A stretch of 64,000 bases of DNA from Mailhella massiliensis (GCF_900155525.1 NZ_LT706945.1:64501-128500), one strand, 5' to 3'. Counted from the first letter of the stretch, positions 46,235 through 56,967 are shown. A program made the numbers and translations. Notes: generated from the letters alone by a model not told the origin.

Positions 46235-47260
46235 TCAGCGGGGAAGCGGCTCTTTATTTTGCCGCTCATGCGCGCACAGCTTCGAGGCCATGGCCTCCAT
46301 GTGGCGGTCCGTGGTGCCGCAGCAGCCGCCGAAAATACGCAGTCCGCATTCCTTTCGCAGCAGAACCATGCCTTCGGCCAGTTTTTCCGGTGCAGACTGC
46401 CGCGTGACCTTCGAGCCTTCCAGTTCCCGGAAGGAAAGGGGGGAGGCGTTGGCCTGCAGGCCCAGGAAACGGGAACGTACGCGCAGGGTTTGATTGAAGG
46501 GGGAAGCGAGCGCCTGCCGTACCGGGGCGGGGTGTACGCAGTTGGTCATGAAGCAGAGGGCGCGGGGGGAGGTTTCGGCGTCGATGACGGCAATGGCCGT
46601 ATCAAGGGGCGTACCGTCCGCAAGGCGTCCGTCGGCGCGAAGGGTGAAGCTCACGATATAGGGCAGGCCCGTTTCCGCCATGGCCTGCGCCATGCCGACG
46701 CTCTCGGGCAGGCTGGGCATGAGGGCGGCATACAGAAAATCCGCCCCTGCCTCCTGAAAACGTCCGGCCTGCCAGCGGTGCAGGCGCAGGGCCTCGGGGG
46801 CGGAAAGGCAGCCTTCGCCCGTGTAGGCGTCGCCCTTGCAGCCCATCATGCCTCCCGCGAACATGAGAGCGCCGCGCGCATCGGCTTCATGTTGTATTTC
46901 GCGCAGCAGCGCCATGTTTTCCCGAAGGATGGAGCTTTCGCCGTTTTCATCGACAAAGCCCGCCCGTGAGGCCCTTTCCCTGTCGCAGCGCCGCGTGGGC
47001 GTGGCGGCGAGAAAGGGCAGGCCGTACTTTTCGGCTATGGCGAGATACTGCCGCCACAGAAAGCCGAGGGCCGCGCGGCCTTTTTCTTCCCGCACAAGAC
47101 CGGCCATGTCCGCCGGGCCTTCGGTGCAGAGGTGGAATTCATGCTTCAGTCTTTCGGAAAGAGCGCCTTCCATGAGAAAAAGAGGATGCTTTTCCCAGCA
47201 GTTTCTAAAATCTTCGCCCCGGGATGGCTCAGCCGCGGCTTGTGCCGCGTTGCTCTTCAT
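46235..47260 (-). CDS. Homocysteine S-methyltransferase family protein
   Basis: A 341-residue zinc-dependent methyltransferase domain protein of the MmuM/MetH-N family. The zinc cysteines are in FMTNCVHP and IFGGCCGTTDRHM; the start region (LFLMEGALSERL) is the usual G-A-x-x-(T) strand. It moves a methyl group to or from homocysteine or a related thiol. It begins with a 4-nt overlap (ATGA) with the preceding MFS transporter gene, so both are coupled and the transported compound may be its methyl donor. That link is inference. Confidence 0.85.
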   Translation of the reverse strand: MKSNAAQAAAEPSRGEDFRNCWEKHPLFLMEGALSERLKHEFHLCTEGPADMAGLVREEKGRAALGFLWRQYLAIAEKYGLPFLAATPTRRCDRERASRAGFVDENGESSILRENMALLREIQHEADARGALMFAGGMMGCKGDAYTGEGCLSAPEALRLHRWQAGRFQEAGADFLYAALMPSLPESVGMAQAMAETGLPYIVSFTLRADGRLADGTPLDTAIAVIDAETSPRALCFMTNCVHPAPVRQALASPFNQTLRVRSRFLGLQANASPLSFRELEGSKVTRQSAPEKLAEGMVLLRKECGLRIFGGCCGTTDRHMEAMASKLCAHERQNKEPLPR

Positions 47261-48429
47261 GCGGTTTTCTCCGCTTTTGTGATTTCCCTGTCCATGAACT
47301 GGAAGAGCAGCAGCGAAAGCACCGTAAGCGCCATGCCGCAGTAGAAGGGAAGCTGGTAGCCGAAGCTTACCCACAGCCAGCCGCCGAGGGGCGGAATGAG
47401 CACCGCGGCGATGTGGTTGATGGTCTGGGCAAGCCCCATGCTGGGGGCCACGTCGGCGGGGTCGGCGATTTTCTGGAAAAAGGTGCGTACGGCGATGGCG
47501 AAGTTGAAGGTGAGGCTGTCGAGAACATACATGGCGCCGGCAAGGTACGCGCTGTCCGTCCAAGCATAGCCGAGAAAGATGAAGAAGGCGGAGGTGTATT
47601 CTATGGTAAGCAGTCTTCTTTCGCCGATGCGGTTGATGATGCGGCCGATGAGCGGGTTGAAGAACCAGTTCACGGCATAGTTCACCATATAGAGCACGGC
47701 CACGGCGCGCACGGAAAAGCCGAATTTTTCCACGAGCAGGAAAAGGGAAAAGACGGTGAAGATCTGCCTGCGTCCTCCCATGAGCAGCGTAAGCGCGTAG
47801 AAGAGCCAGTACCTGCCGCGGAAAACCATGCCTTTTTTCTGGGGGACGACCTTCGGACTGGAAGGGTCGAAGAAAAGGCAGGCCGCGCCGAGAGCCACGA
47901 CCACCACGCCGGTTGCGGCAAACATGGTTTCGTAGGAAAGGTGTCCCGCACAGAAAAAGACCATGAGCGAGGCGGCAAGGCTCCCCCCGGCGGCCAGACC
48001 GCGCATACGTCCCATGACGATGGGCGTGCTTGCGAGGTCGTAATACTGTATCATCAGCGACTGATTGATGGTTTCAAAGAAATGAAACCCCGCCGACATG
48101 ACGAACACCGCCCCCGCAATGCCCCAGAAGGAGGTGAACAGACCGATGACGGCCGTACCCGCTCCGCAGATGATGACGGAGAGCACGCAGAGCCTGTGTT
48201 CGCGTATGACGAGCATGAGCGGCACGACGAGAAAGCACAGAAAGCCCGGCACCTCGCGCAGGGCGACCACGAGGCCGTTGTCTGCGGCGGAAAATCCGCC
48301 CACCTCCACGGCATAGTTGGTGTAGAGCAGCGACGAACCCTGAAGGCCCAGCGTACTGCCCAGAGTGAGCAGAAAAAGAAAGAGATACATGCGGGTATTG
48401 CCCGACACGTTGGAAACAATGGCTTTCAT
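47257..48429 (-). CDS. MFS transporter coupled to the methyltransferase gene
   Basis: A 390-residue major facilitator with about 12 helices. It begins MKAIVSNVSGNTRMYLFLFLLTLGSTLGLQGSSLLY and has the loop PLMLVIREHRL in place of the classic GxLaDrxGrr and MGLAQTINHIAAVLIPPLGGWLW near the end. The family is not specific enough for a substrate. Its stop overlaps the methyltransferase start. An S-methylated compound would fit the pair, but nothing in the sequence proves it. Confidence 0.85.
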   Translation of the reverse strand: MKAIVSNVSGNTRMYLFLFLLTLGSTLGLQGSSLLYTNYAVEVGGFSAADNGLVVALREVPGFLCFLVVPLMLVIREHRLCVLSVIICGAGTAVIGLFTSFWGIAGAVFVMSAGFHFFETINQSLMIQYYDLASTPIVMGRMRGLAAGGSLAASLMVFFCAGHLSYETMFAATGVVVVALGAACLFFDPSSPKVVPQKKGMVFRGRYWLFYALTLLMGGRRQIFTVFSLFLLVEKFGFSVRAVAVLYMVNYAVNWFFNPLIGRIINRIGERRLLTIEYTSAFFIFLGYAWTDSAYLAGAMYVLDSLTFNFAIAVRTFFQKIADPADVAPSMGLAQTINHIAAVLIPPLGGWLWVSFGYQLPFYCGMALTVLSLLLFQFMDREITKAEKTA

Positions 48430-48589
48430 GGCAATGCCTTGGGATGGGGACGGAGAGGTTCCGGGGACTTGTGTGCGAAAGAGAAGAGAGGGGGGCGGCT
48501 TCCCGGTCGCGGGAGAGCCCCTGAAGGCCGGGCGGCCTGAGCTCCCGGGCGTTTTTTGTTTCTGCCGGCGGGAATGCGGCCCGCCAAGC

Positions 48590-48618
48590 AGAAAGCCGCG
48601 GACGGACCGCGGCTTTCT
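48590..48618 (-). terminator. Terminator-like hairpin of the pyrophosphatase gene
   Basis: AGAAAGCCGCGG pairs with CCGCGGCTTTCT. It lies 40 nt after the stop of hppA; only a short T-rich tail follows. Confidence 0.6.
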
Positions 48619-48658
48619 GAAAGGTACGCGATGCGGGGGCGTTTCCGCCCCCGGCTTC

Positions 48659-50737
48659 TCAGGCGAGAGCCTGCAGAAGCAGCAGCGCGACGATGTTGAT
48701 GATCTTGATCATGGGGTTGACGGCGGGGCCGGCGGTGTCCTTGTAGGGGTCGCCCACGGTGTCGCCGGTAACGGCGGCCTTGTGAGCTTCGGAACCCTTG
48801 CCGCCGAAGTTGCCTTCTTCAATGTACTTCTTGGCGTTGTCCCAGGCTCCGCCGCCGGAGGTCATGGAAATGGCCACGAACAGACCGGTGACGATGGTGC
48901 CCATGAGCATGGCGCCCAGGGAGGCGAAGGCCGCAGCCTGGCCGCCGCAGAGCTTGATCACATAGTACACGACCACGGGGGCGAGCACGGGCAGCAGGGA
49001 GGGCAGGATCATTTCCTTGATGGCGGACTTGGTGAGCATGTCCACGCAGGCGCTGTAGTCGGGCTTGCCGGTGCCTTCCATGATGCCGGGAATGTTGTGG
49101 AACTGACGGCGCACTTCAACCACCACGGCGGCGCCGGCGCGGCCCACGGCCTTCATGCCCATGGCGCCGAACAGATAGGGGAGCAGACCGCCGACGAACA
49201 GGCCGACGAGAACGTACGGATCCTGCAGGGCGAAGGTCACGTCGAGGTTGGGGAAGTAGCGGCTCAGGTCTTCGGTGTAGGAGGCGAAGAGCACGAGAGC
49301 GGCCAGAGCGGCGGAACCGATGGCGTAACCCTTGGTGACGGCCTTGGTGGTGTTGCCCACGGCGTCGAGGGCGTCGGTGGTTTCGCGGATGTCTTCGGGC
49401 AGACCGGACATTTCGGCAATGCCGCCGGCGTTGTCGGTCACGGGGCCGTAGGCGTCAAGAGCGACGATCATGCCGGCGAGGGCCAGCATGGTGGTGGCGG
49501 CGAGGGAGATGCCGAACAGACCGGCCTGGGTGTAGGCGAAGAGGATGCCGGCGCAGATGATGATCACGGGAGCGGCGCAGGCTTCCATGGAGACGGCGAG
49601 GCCCTGGATCACGTTGGTGCCGTGACCGGTGGTGGACGCCTTGGAAATGCTGCGCACGGGGCGGTAGGAAGTGGAGGTGTAGTATTCGGTGACCAGCACG
49701 ATGAGGCCGGTGACGATGAGACCGGTGAGGCAGCACAGCAGCAGGCTGAAGCCGTTGAAGCTGATGCCCTGAATGGTCATGTCGCCTTCGCTCCAGAACA
49801 CGAACATGGTCACGACGGCGATGAGCACGGCGGAGAGCACGGCGGTGGCGATGAGGCCCTTGTACAGAGCACGCATGATCTTGCCGTCGGAACCGAGCTT
49901 CACGAAGAAGGTGCCGGCCACCGAGGCCACGATGCACACGCCGCTGATGAGCAGCGGGAACATCATCATCTTGGTCTGCAGAGCGCCTTCGAAGAAGATG
50001 GAGGCCAGAAGCATGGTGGCCACCACGGTCACGGCGTAGGTTTCAAAAAGGTCGGCGGCCATGCCGGCGCAGTCGCCCACGTTGTCGCCCACGTTGTCGG
50101 CGATAACGGCGGGGTTGCGGGGGTCGTCTTCAGGAATGCCGGCTTCCACCTTGCCCACGAGGTCGGCACCCACGTCGGCGCCCTTGGTGAAGATGCCGCC
50201 GCCGAGACGGGCGAAGATGGAGATGAGGGAGGCGCCGAAGGAGAGAGCCACCAGAGCCTGCATGGTCTGTTCGGTGGACACGCCGAAGATGGAGAGAACG
50301 GCGTAGTACACGGAAACGCCGAGCAGGCCGAGACCCACCACCAGCATACCGGTGATGGCGCCGGACTGGAAGGAGATGTTCAGCGCGGGAACCATGCCCT
50401 TTTCGGCGGCAGCGGCGGTGCGCACGTTGGCGCGCACGGACACGTTCATGCCGATGAAGCCGGCGAGGCCGGACAGCACGGCGCCGAGCACGAAGCCCAG
50501 GGCGGTGAGGAAGGACATGGTGAACAGAAGCAGCACGGCCACCACCACGCCCACGATGGCGATGGTGCGGTACTGGCGCTTCAGATAGGCCTGAGCGCCT
50601 TCCTGAATGGCGCCGGCGATACGCTGCATATCCTCATTGCCGGTGGAGGCGGCGAGGATGTTTTTGGCCGTCTTGAACGCGTAGTACAGCGCAAAGGCCG
50701 CGCACGCGAAGACGATCACCAGAGAAAAGAAAGTCAT
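48659..50737 (-). CDS. hppA: Membrane H+-translocating pyrophosphatase, K+-independent type
   Basis: Pumps protons by hydrolysing pyrophosphate. The 692-residue protein has about 16 helices and all catalytic segments: [57 protein letters not shown] and [18 protein letters not shown]. The K+ switch site reads GNTTKA with Lys465, the residue of K+-independent enzymes (K+-dependent ones have Ala there). It is a single gene ending at a hairpin. It would save energy from pyrophosphate-making reactions, such as sulfate activation, if present. Confidence 0.96.
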   Translation of the reverse strand: MTFFSLVIVFACAAFALYYAFKTAKNILAASTGNEDMQRIAGAIQEGAQAYLKRQYRTIAIVGVVVAVLLLFTMSFLTALGFVLGAVLSGLAGFIGMNVSVRANVRTAAAAEKGMVPALNISFQSGAITGMLVVGLGLLGVSVYYAVLSIFGVSTEQTMQALVALSFGASLISIFARLGGGIFTKGADVGADLVGKVEAGIPEDDPRNPAVIADNVGDNVGDCAGMAADLFETYAVTVVATMLLASIFFEGALQTKMMMFPLLISGVCIVASVAGTFFVKLGSDGKIMRALYKGLIATAVLSAVLIAVVTMFVFWSEGDMTIQGISFNGFSLLLCCLTGLIVTGLIVLVTEYYTSTSYRPVRSISKASTTGHGTNVIQGLAVSMEACAAPVIIICAGILFAYTQAGLFGISLAATTMLALAGMIVALDAYGPVTDNAGGIAEMSGLPEDIRETTDALDAVGNTTKAVTKGYAIGSAALAALVLFASYTEDLSRYFPNLDVTFALQDPYVLVGLFVGGLLPYLFGAMGMKAVGRAGAAVVVEVRRQFHNIPGIMEGTGKPDYSACVDMLTKSAIKEMILPSLLPVLAPVVVYYVIKLCGGQAAAFASLGAMLMGTIVTGLFVAISMTSGGGAWDNAKKYIEEGNFGGKGSEAHKAAVTGDTVGDPYKDTAGPAVNPMIKIINIVALLLLQALA

Positions 50738-51096
50738 ACATACCCCCGACAGGTAGGCTGAAAGTGGAAAAACCGAACATTGGACGGGCAGGCCCGCCTG
50801 CCCGTGACTCCCTGTGATTTAAGGAACGTCAAGAATATATAAATTCCCTGCCGATGACAAGCCTTGCCCGTTGGGAACGGGAAGGCGCGCATGGACTTTT
50901 TTTTCGCTTGAAGGTACAGGAAAACAGAGTCTTCCTTCCCTGAAAAAGAGCGGGAAGAGCAGCGTTTTTATCATGTTGCGGGCCGGGCGGCGAATATTGC
51001 TCCGCCGTTGGAGCATCCGGGAGCCTTTCCGTCTCGCCCCGTCGCGCATTCCGCCCCGGGATGATTGCCCGGAAGGAAACAACACAAGGAACAGCC
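50738..51096. other. Divergent intergenic region
   Basis: 360 nt between the hppA (minus) and aldo/keto reductase (plus) starts. It must hold both promoters; I see no repeat, hairpin or RNA gene that I can support. Confidence 0.4.
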
Positions 51097-51936
51097 ATGG
51101 AATCAAACGCGTTCGTGATGCATAACGGAATTGCCGTGCCTCATCCGGGCTTCGGCACCTGCAAGATACCGGAAGAGGACGTCTGCGGAACCGTGCTGCG
51201 CGCTCTGGAGGTCGGGTATCGTCATTTCGACACCGCCGCGCTGTACGGCAACGAGGTACAGGTGGGGGAAGGCTTGCGCAAAAGCGCTTTTCCGCGCGAG
51301 GAACTCTTTGTCGTGAGCAAGGTATGGAACACGGAACGGGGATACGAGCGCACGAAGGCGGCCTTTGAGGCCTCGCTGGAAAGGCTGGGACTTGATTATC
51401 TCGATCTGTACCTCATCCACTGGCCCGCCAACAGAAAGCAGTTCGGCGACGAGGCGGAAAACATCAACGCGCAGACGTGGCGCGCGCTGGAAGATCTGTA
51501 TGCCGAAGGCCGTGTGCGCGCCATAGGGGTGAGCAATTTTCTGCCCCATCATCTGGAGGCCCTTGCCCGGACGGCACGCGTGCTGCCCATGGTGAACCAG
51601 ATAGAATGTCATCCCGGCTGGCTTCAGTTGCCGGTGGTGGAATACTGCCATGAGCACGGCATCGTGGTGGAGGCCTGGAGTCCCCTCGGGCGCAGGGCCG
51701 TGCTCGATCATCCTGTGCTTCGGGAAGTGGCGGAGAAAAGGGGCATGACCACGGCGCAGGTATGCCTTGCCTGGCTGCTCGGCCACGGCGTGCTGCCTCT
51801 TCCCAAGAGTGTGGACCCGGTGCGCATGGAGCAGAATTTCCATGCGGAGGCCGTGCTCGACGAAAGGGAGATAAGGGCCGTGGACGCGCTCGCGCCCATG
51901 GGCAACTGCGACGACCCGGACTCCGTGGACTTCTGA
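51097..51936 (+). CDS. Aldo/keto reductase
   Basis: A 279-residue NADPH-dependent reductase of small aldehydes and ketones (AKR5-like, such as 2,5-diketo-gluconate reductase or methylglyoxal reductase). Catalytic residues are seen: DTAALYGNE (Asp, Tyr), VVSKVWNTE (Lys) and YLIHWP (His), plus GVSNF, NQIECHPGW and LPKSVDPVRMEQNF (NADP-binding). ATG 51097 is preceded by AAGGA. It is a single gene with its own promoter; the physiological substrate is not inferable. Confidence 0.92.
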   Translation: MESNAFVMHNGIAVPHPGFGTCKIPEEDVCGTVLRALEVGYRHFDTAALYGNEVQVGEGLRKSAFPREELFVVSKVWNTERGYERTKAAFEASLERLGLDYLDLYLIHWPANRKQFGDEAENINAQTWRALEDLYAEGRVRAIGVSNFLPHHLEALARTARVLPMVNQIECHPGWLQLPVVEYCHEHGIVVEAWSPLGRRAVLDHPVLREVAEKRGMTTAQVCLAWLLGHGVLPLPKSVDPVRMEQNFHAEAVLDEREIRAVDALAPMGNCDDPDSVDF

Positions 51937-52128
51937 TCCCGTCCGGGAGCGCACAGAGACGGGGCCCGGCAGGATTTTTCTCCGGCGGAAAGGCTGCTCC
52001 GGTTCGCGTTCCGGGGCCTTCCGCCGGAAAACATGCAGACTTTTCCCGCCTTCGGGGCGGGACAGGCACGGGCGGCGGGATGGCGCCTTGAAAAGCACCG
52101 CCGCCGGGGTGCCATACAGGAGAACGAG

Positions 52129-54783
52129 ATGTCATTGAAAGAGCGCCTCGGCCTAAACGGGGCCCCCCTTTATGTGATGGACGGCAACGCCTTTCTGTTC
52201 CGGGGATATTTCGCCAATGCCGGAATGACGCGTTCCGACGGCTTCCCCACGGGCGCGCTGCACATCGTGGGCCGGGTGCTGCTCAAGCTTCTCAGAGAGG
52301 AGCGGCCCGAACACTTCGTCTTTGTCATGGACGGGCACGGCAGGCATTTCAGACATGAGATATTTCCGGCCTACAAGGCCAACCGTCCCACGCCGCCGGA
52401 GGGGCTTGTCGCGCAGATAGAGCCCCTGCAGGACATGGTGCGCGCGCTGGGCATGAAGGTGGTGGTTTCCGAGGGATGCGAAGCGGACGACTGCATTGCG
52501 AGCCTTGCCTCCCGATACGCCGGGGAACGCCCCGTCGTCATCATCGGCATGGACAAGGACCTGCGTCAGTGTCTCGCTCCCGGAGTGGTCATGTGGGACC
52601 CCGCCTCCCGCGAGGAAAAGATCATCACTCTGGAATCCTTCCGCAGGGAAACGGGGCTTGAACCTTCCCAGTGGCCGGACGTGCAGGCCCTCATCGGCGA
52701 TTCTTCCGACAACGTGCCCGGAGTGAAGGGCATAGGCGAGAAGACGGCGGAAAAGCTGTTCCGTGATTTTAAGAATCTGGAAGACGTGCGCGACCGCATG
52801 GCCGACGTTCCCCCTTCCGTACGCAGGAAGCTGGAAGGCAACGAAGAGGCCATGTTCCTCTACCGCGATCTGACGCGGCTCCATACGGACTGCTGCGCCC
52901 ATACGCTGGAAGAGATGGCGGTGCGTCCTCTGGACAGACAGAAGGCGCGCACCTTCCTGCGGGAATTTGAAATGAATTTCCTGCTGCGCGAACTGGGCAG
53001 CCTTGTCCGTCAGGGCATCGTCGCTTCCACGGGAGAAGAGGAGCAGGCTCCCGCACCCGGAACCAGAGCGGGACGGCAGCTTTCGCTTTTCGACGTCGCG
53101 CCCGCCGTGCCTGCCATGGAAAGCGTGGAGGATGCGTCCGCGCTTCCTTCCTGTGCGGGCAGGGAGGCGGCCGTCACTCCGGCTCCCGCGGTGGGAGGAT
53201 TCCACGGCGCCGGTCTCTGCGTGGCCGTGCGCACGCCTTCCGGCGTGAAGGAAACGCTCTTTTCCGGCGATCCGCGCGCGCTTGCGGCATGGGCCGGCGA
53301 GGCGTCGCTTCTGGTGACGCCGGACATGAAGCGCCTTCTGCACGGACACAGGGCCTTCGGCACCATTGCTCCCGCGCGCTGTTTCGACCTCGGGCTTGCC
53401 GCGTACCTGCTGGCTCCGGAAGACAGAGATTACGGATGGCCCAGCCTTTCGGCCCGTCATGCGGAAAGGAGCGGTCTGCCCATGGAGCGGCCCGCCTCCA
53501 TGGCTCTTTCCCTGTACGACGACATGGTGAAGCGCCTGGAACACGACGGACTTCTGCCCCTGCTCCGGGACATGGAAATGCCCCTTATTCCCGTTCTTGC
53601 CTCCATGGAGGATGCGGGCATCACCATCGACAGGCAGGCCCTCAGGCAGTTCCTCGACGAGGTGCAGGAAGAGCTGGACGCGCTGACGCTGCGCATCTAC
53701 AAGGAGGCGGGGCAGGAATTCAATATCCGCTCCGCCCAGCAGATAGGCGAAATACTTTTTAAAAAGCTGGGGCTTGCCGCAGCCAGGTCCACCAAGGGAG
53801 GGCAGGCTTCCACCTCGCAGGCGGTGCTGGAAAAGCTTTCCGGCAAACACCCCGTGGTGGACGCGCTGCTGGAATTCCGCAAGCTGGAGAAAATGCGTTC
53901 CACCTATCTGGAGCCGCTCCCCCGCCTTGCAGGGCCTGACAGCCGCATACACACCACCTTCAACCAGACGGCTACGGCCACGGGCAGGCTTTCTTCCAGC
54001 AACCCCAACCTCCAGAACATTCCCGTGCGCGGCGATCTGGGGCGGCGTATGCGCACCTGCTTCACCGCAGGGCCGGGCATGAGCCTTGTTTCCGCCGACT
54101 ATTCGCAGGTGGAACTTCGGGTGCTCGCCCATTATTCCCAGGACCCGACGCTGCTTTCCGCCTTCCGCAATGGGGAGGACATTCATACCCGCACGGCCGC
54201 GCTTCTGTATGATGTGGATCCTTCGCAGATAGGGCCGGATGAACGCCGCAGGGCCAAGACCATCAACTTCGGCCTCATTTACGGCATGGGTGCGCGCAAG
54301 CTCGGGCAGGATCTGGGTATTCCCCTTTCGGAAGCGCGCATGTTCATCGAGCGCTACTTCGCCCGCTTTGCCCACATCAAGGAATTTTTCGACAGCGTGG
54401 AGGAAGAGGCGCGCAAAAACGGTTATGTGACCACCATTTCCGGTCGTCGCCGCCCCCTGCCCGACATGCTCTCCCAGAGCGGGCAGGCCCGGGCCCTCGC
54501 CGAGAGGCAGGCCGTGAACACCCTTATTCAGGGGTCCGCCGCCGACCTCATCAAGTTCGCCATGCTGGCGGTGTACCGTGATGAGGAACTCCGGCGCAGA
54601 AAGGCGCGCCTGCTGCTTCAGATACACGACGAACTCATTGTGGAAGCGCCGGAAGCGGAGGCGCAGGCCGTGGCCTCGCGCCTTGCCGCGCTCATGACCG
54701 ACACCTCGGCCTGGGGCATGGAACTTCGCGTCCCCCTTGTGGCCGATGCGGGTGTGGGCCATAACTGGGGCGAGGCGCACTAG
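52129..54783 (+). CDS. polA: DNA polymerase I
   Basis: An 884-residue family A polymerase for repair and lagging-strand maturation. The 5'-3' exonuclease domain is at 1-290 (PLYVMDGNAFLFRGYFA, FPAYKANRP, GCEADDCIASLA, DSSDNVPGVKGIGEKTA). The central 3'-5' exonuclease domain is degenerate: the first motif reads GLCVAVRTPSG where DTET is expected, so proofreading is probably absent. The polymerase domain is intact, with motif A ADYSQVELRVL (Asp657), motif B RRRAKTINFGLIYGM and motif C IHDELIVE (Asp834). Start 52129 has AGGAG upstream. Confidence 0.95.
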   Translation: MSLKERLGLNGAPLYVMDGNAFLFRGYFANAGMTRSDGFPTGALHIVGRVLLKLLREERPEHFVFVMDGHGRHFRHEIFPAYKANRPTPPEGLVAQIEPLQDMVRALGMKVVVSEGCEADDCIASLASRYAGERPVVIIGMDKDLRQCLAPGVVMWDPASREEKIITLESFRRETGLEPSQWPDVQALIGDSSDNVPGVKGIGEKTAEKLFRDFKNLEDVRDRMADVPPSVRRKLEGNEEAMFLYRDLTRLHTDCCAHTLEEMAVRPLDRQKARTFLREFEMNFLLRELGSLVRQGIVASTGEEEQAPAPGTRAGRQLSLFDVAPAVPAMESVEDASALPSCAGREAAVTPAPAVGGFHGAGLCVAVRTPSGVKETLFSGDPRALAAWAGEASLLVTPDMKRLLHGHRAFGTIAPARCFDLGLAAYLLAPEDRDYGWPSLSARHAERSGLPMERPASMALSLYDDMVKRLEHDGLLPLLRDMEMPLIPVLASMEDAGITIDRQALRQFLDEVQEELDALTLRIYKEAGQEFNIRSAQQIGEILFKKLGLAAARSTKGGQASTSQAVLEKLSGKHPVVDALLEFRKLEKMRSTYLEPLPRLAGPDSRIHTTFNQTATATGRLSSSNPNLQNIPVRGDLGRRMRTCFTAGPGMSLVSADYSQVELRVLAHYSQDPTLLSAFRNGEDIHTRTAALLYDVDPSQIGPDERRRAKTINFGLIYGMGARKLGQDLGIPLSEARMFIERYFARFAHIKEFFDSVEEEARKNGYVTTISGRRRPLPDMLSQSGQARALAERQAVNTLIQGSAADLIKFAMLAVYRDEELRRRKARLLLQIHDELIVEAPEAEAQAVASRLAALMTDTSAWGMELRVPLVADAGVGHNWGEAH

Positions 54784-54974
54784 ACGGCGGAAAGCCGGGA
54801 ATGCGTCTTCTCTGGAAGGCAGGGGCGGAGAGACAAGGGAGAGCGCGTTCTTTTCCGGGAACCTTCCGGCCGTACTCCGGCGGGATGCCGCCCGGCCGTT
54901 TGCCGCCCTCTTCGGCGTGTTTGCCGGAAACGATTCGGATTCATGGGCTTTTGCCCTCAACAGACGAGAACAGT

Positions 54975-56882
54975 ATGGCACTTCTTTCCCTTCAGAACGC
55001 CTGCCTCACGCTGGGCAGCAAACAGCTTCTGGATCATACCGAAATTTATGTGGAGCAGGGCGACAGGCTCTGCATCGTGGGCCGCAACGGCGTGGGCAAG
55101 TCCTCCCTTCTTTCCGTGCTGGCCGGGCGTCTGCCTCTGGACGCCGGGGAACGGCACGAGGAACCGGGCCTGCGCATCGGCTATGTGCAGCAGGCCGTGC
55201 CCGATCACTGGCGCGGTTTCGTATTCGGCGTGACGGCCGACGCGCTGGGCAGGGAAGGGCATCTTCTGGCTGCGGCGCATCTCATCGCTTCCGACAGGCG
55301 CGATCTGCTGCCCCCGGACCTTGCCCGTGAGGCGGACATGGTCATGGAGCACGGCGAGGTGTGGGAACGGCACGGCGAGGTGCTCGGCGTCATCAACAGC
55401 CTGGGGCTCGACCCGGAGGCGGATTTTTCCACCCTTTCCGGCGGAACGCGCCGCCGCGTCGCCCTTGCCCGGGCGCTCATCGCCTCGGATGTGCTTCTGC
55501 TCGACGAACCTACGAACCATCTGGACATCAGCACCATAAGCTGGCTGGAAGAATATCTGGCAAGGCAGGCCCGTACGCTGGTTTTCATCAGCCACGACCG
55601 TGCGTTCGTGCGTCGTCTGGCCACGCGCATGGTGGAGCTCGACCGTGCGAAGCTCTACAGCTATGCCTGCAACTTCGATGCCTTTCTGGAGCGCCGGGAA
55701 GAACGTCTTCATGCGGAAGACATGCAGAACGCCGTGTTCGACAAGAAGCTCGCACAGGAGGAAGTGTGGATACGGCAGGGCATCAAGGCCCGCCGTACCC
55801 GCAACATGGGCCGCGTGCGGGAACTTCTGAAAATGCGCGAGGAGCGCGCCGCGCGCAAGGCGAGAATGGGCACGGCCACGTTCAATGTGCAGGAGGCCGA
55901 AAAGTCGGGCAGACTGGTGGCGGAGATGAAGGATGTTTCCTTCACCTGGCCGGACGGTTACAAGGTGTTCGAGGGCGCTTCGCTCATCATTCAGCGCGGC
56001 GACAAGATAGGCCTCATCGGCGACAACGGCGCAGGCAAGACCACCTTCCTGCGCGTGCTTCTCGGCGAACTTCCCCCTTCTTCCGGCACGGTCCGCCTCG
56101 GCACCGGGCTGGAAATCGCCTATTTCGACCAGTTGCGCGATTCGCTGGACGATGAAAAGAGCGTGATGGACAGCGTGGCCGAAGGCAACGACAGAGTGAC
56201 CATCAACGGCGAACCGCGCCATGTGGCAAGCTATCTTCAGGATTTTCTCTTTGATTCCAGCAGGCTGAGAACTCCCGTAGGCCTTCTTTCCGGCGGGGAG
56301 CGCAACCGCCTTTTGCTGGCGAAGCTCTTTACCCGGCCTTCCAACCTGCTGGTGCTCGACGAACCCACCAACGACCTGGATGCGGAAACGCTGGAACTTC
56401 TGGAGGAAATGCTTTCCTCCTACAAGGGAACCGTCATCGTGGTCAGCCACGACCGTGCCTTCCTCGACGAACTTGTGACCGGTACCATCGCCCTTGAAGG
56501 CGACGGCAGGGTGCGCGAATATGTGGGCGGCTATACCGACTGGCTGCGCCAGCGCGACAGGCCGGAGGAAAAGAAGCCGGCTTCGTCCTCCAGAGAGACG
56601 TGGAAGGAGAACGCCCCCAAAAAGCGCCGCCTTTCCTACAAGGAACAACGCGAGCAGGAGGCGCTGCAGAAGGAGCAGGAGGAACTTCCCGCAAGGCTGG
56701 AGGCTCTGGAGCAGGAGCAGAAGAAGCTTGAGGCGGCCCTTGCCGACCCCGACCTTTTCGGCCGCGACCCGGAAGCATTCAATACCATGATCGCCCGTCT
56801 GCCCGAGGTGGAGGAGGAGCAGCTTGCCCTTCTGGAGCGCAGCGAGGAAATTGAGGCACGACTCAAGGAACTTGAGCTTTAG
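54975..56882 (+). CDS. uup: ABC-F ATPase, Uup-like
   Basis: A 635-residue soluble protein of two ABC domains and a C-terminal coiled coil. Domain 1 has GRNGVGKSS, LSGGTRRRVALARAL and LLLDEPTNHLD; domain 2 has GDNGAGKTT, LSGGERNRLLLAKLF and LVLDEPTNDLD. The linker (about 235-310) is rich in Arg/Glu (WIRQGIKARRTRNMGRVRELLKMRE). The 80-residue tail (KEQREQEALQKEQEELPARLEALEQ) is a coiled coil, typical of Uup, which acts on ribosomes and branched DNA. A hairpin at 56934-56967 ends it. Confidence 0.93.
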   Translation: MALLSLQNACLTLGSKQLLDHTEIYVEQGDRLCIVGRNGVGKSSLLSVLAGRLPLDAGERHEEPGLRIGYVQQAVPDHWRGFVFGVTADALGREGHLLAAAHLIASDRRDLLPPDLAREADMVMEHGEVWERHGEVLGVINSLGLDPEADFSTLSGGTRRRVALARALIASDVLLLDEPTNHLDISTISWLEEYLARQARTLVFISHDRAFVRRLATRMVELDRAKLYSYACNFDAFLERREERLHAEDMQNAVFDKKLAQEEVWIRQGIKARRTRNMGRVRELLKMREERAARKARMGTATFNVQEAEKSGRLVAEMKDVSFTWPDGYKVFEGASLIIQRGDKIGLIGDNGAGKTTFLRVLLGELPPSSGTVRLGTGLEIAYFDQLRDSLDDEKSVMDSVAEGNDRVTINGEPRHVASYLQDFLFDSSRLRTPVGLLSGGERNRLLLAKLFTRPSNLLVLDEPTNDLDAETLELLEEMLSSYKGTVIVVSHDRAFLDELVTGTIALEGDGRVREYVGGYTDWLRQRDRPEEKKPASSSRETWKENAPKKRRLSYKEQREQEALQKEQEELPARLEALEQEQKKLEAALADPDLFGRDPEAFNTMIARLPEVEEEQLALLERSEEIEARLKELEL

Positions 56883-56933
56883 CATGGTTCCGGGCCCTCT
56901 GGCGGGAGCGCCCGTACCGGATGTCCCTGAGAG

Positions 56934-56967
56934 AAAAGCGGGGCGGCCGTTTTCCGGCCGCCCCGCT
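56934..56967. terminator. Bidirectional terminator between uup and the MerR gene
   Basis: AAAAGCGGGGCGGCCG pairs with CGGCCGCCCCGCTT around TTTTC. It lies between the convergent stops at 56882 (plus) and 57026 (minus) and suits both. Confidence 0.75.

Noticed and set aside
48365-50761. 798-codon open frame on the plus strand
   Set aside because: Mirror of the H+-pyrophosphatase gene; extreme His/Gly composition and no motif.
52153-54981. 942-codon open frame on the minus strand
   Set aside because: Shadow of polA; no domain or start signal.
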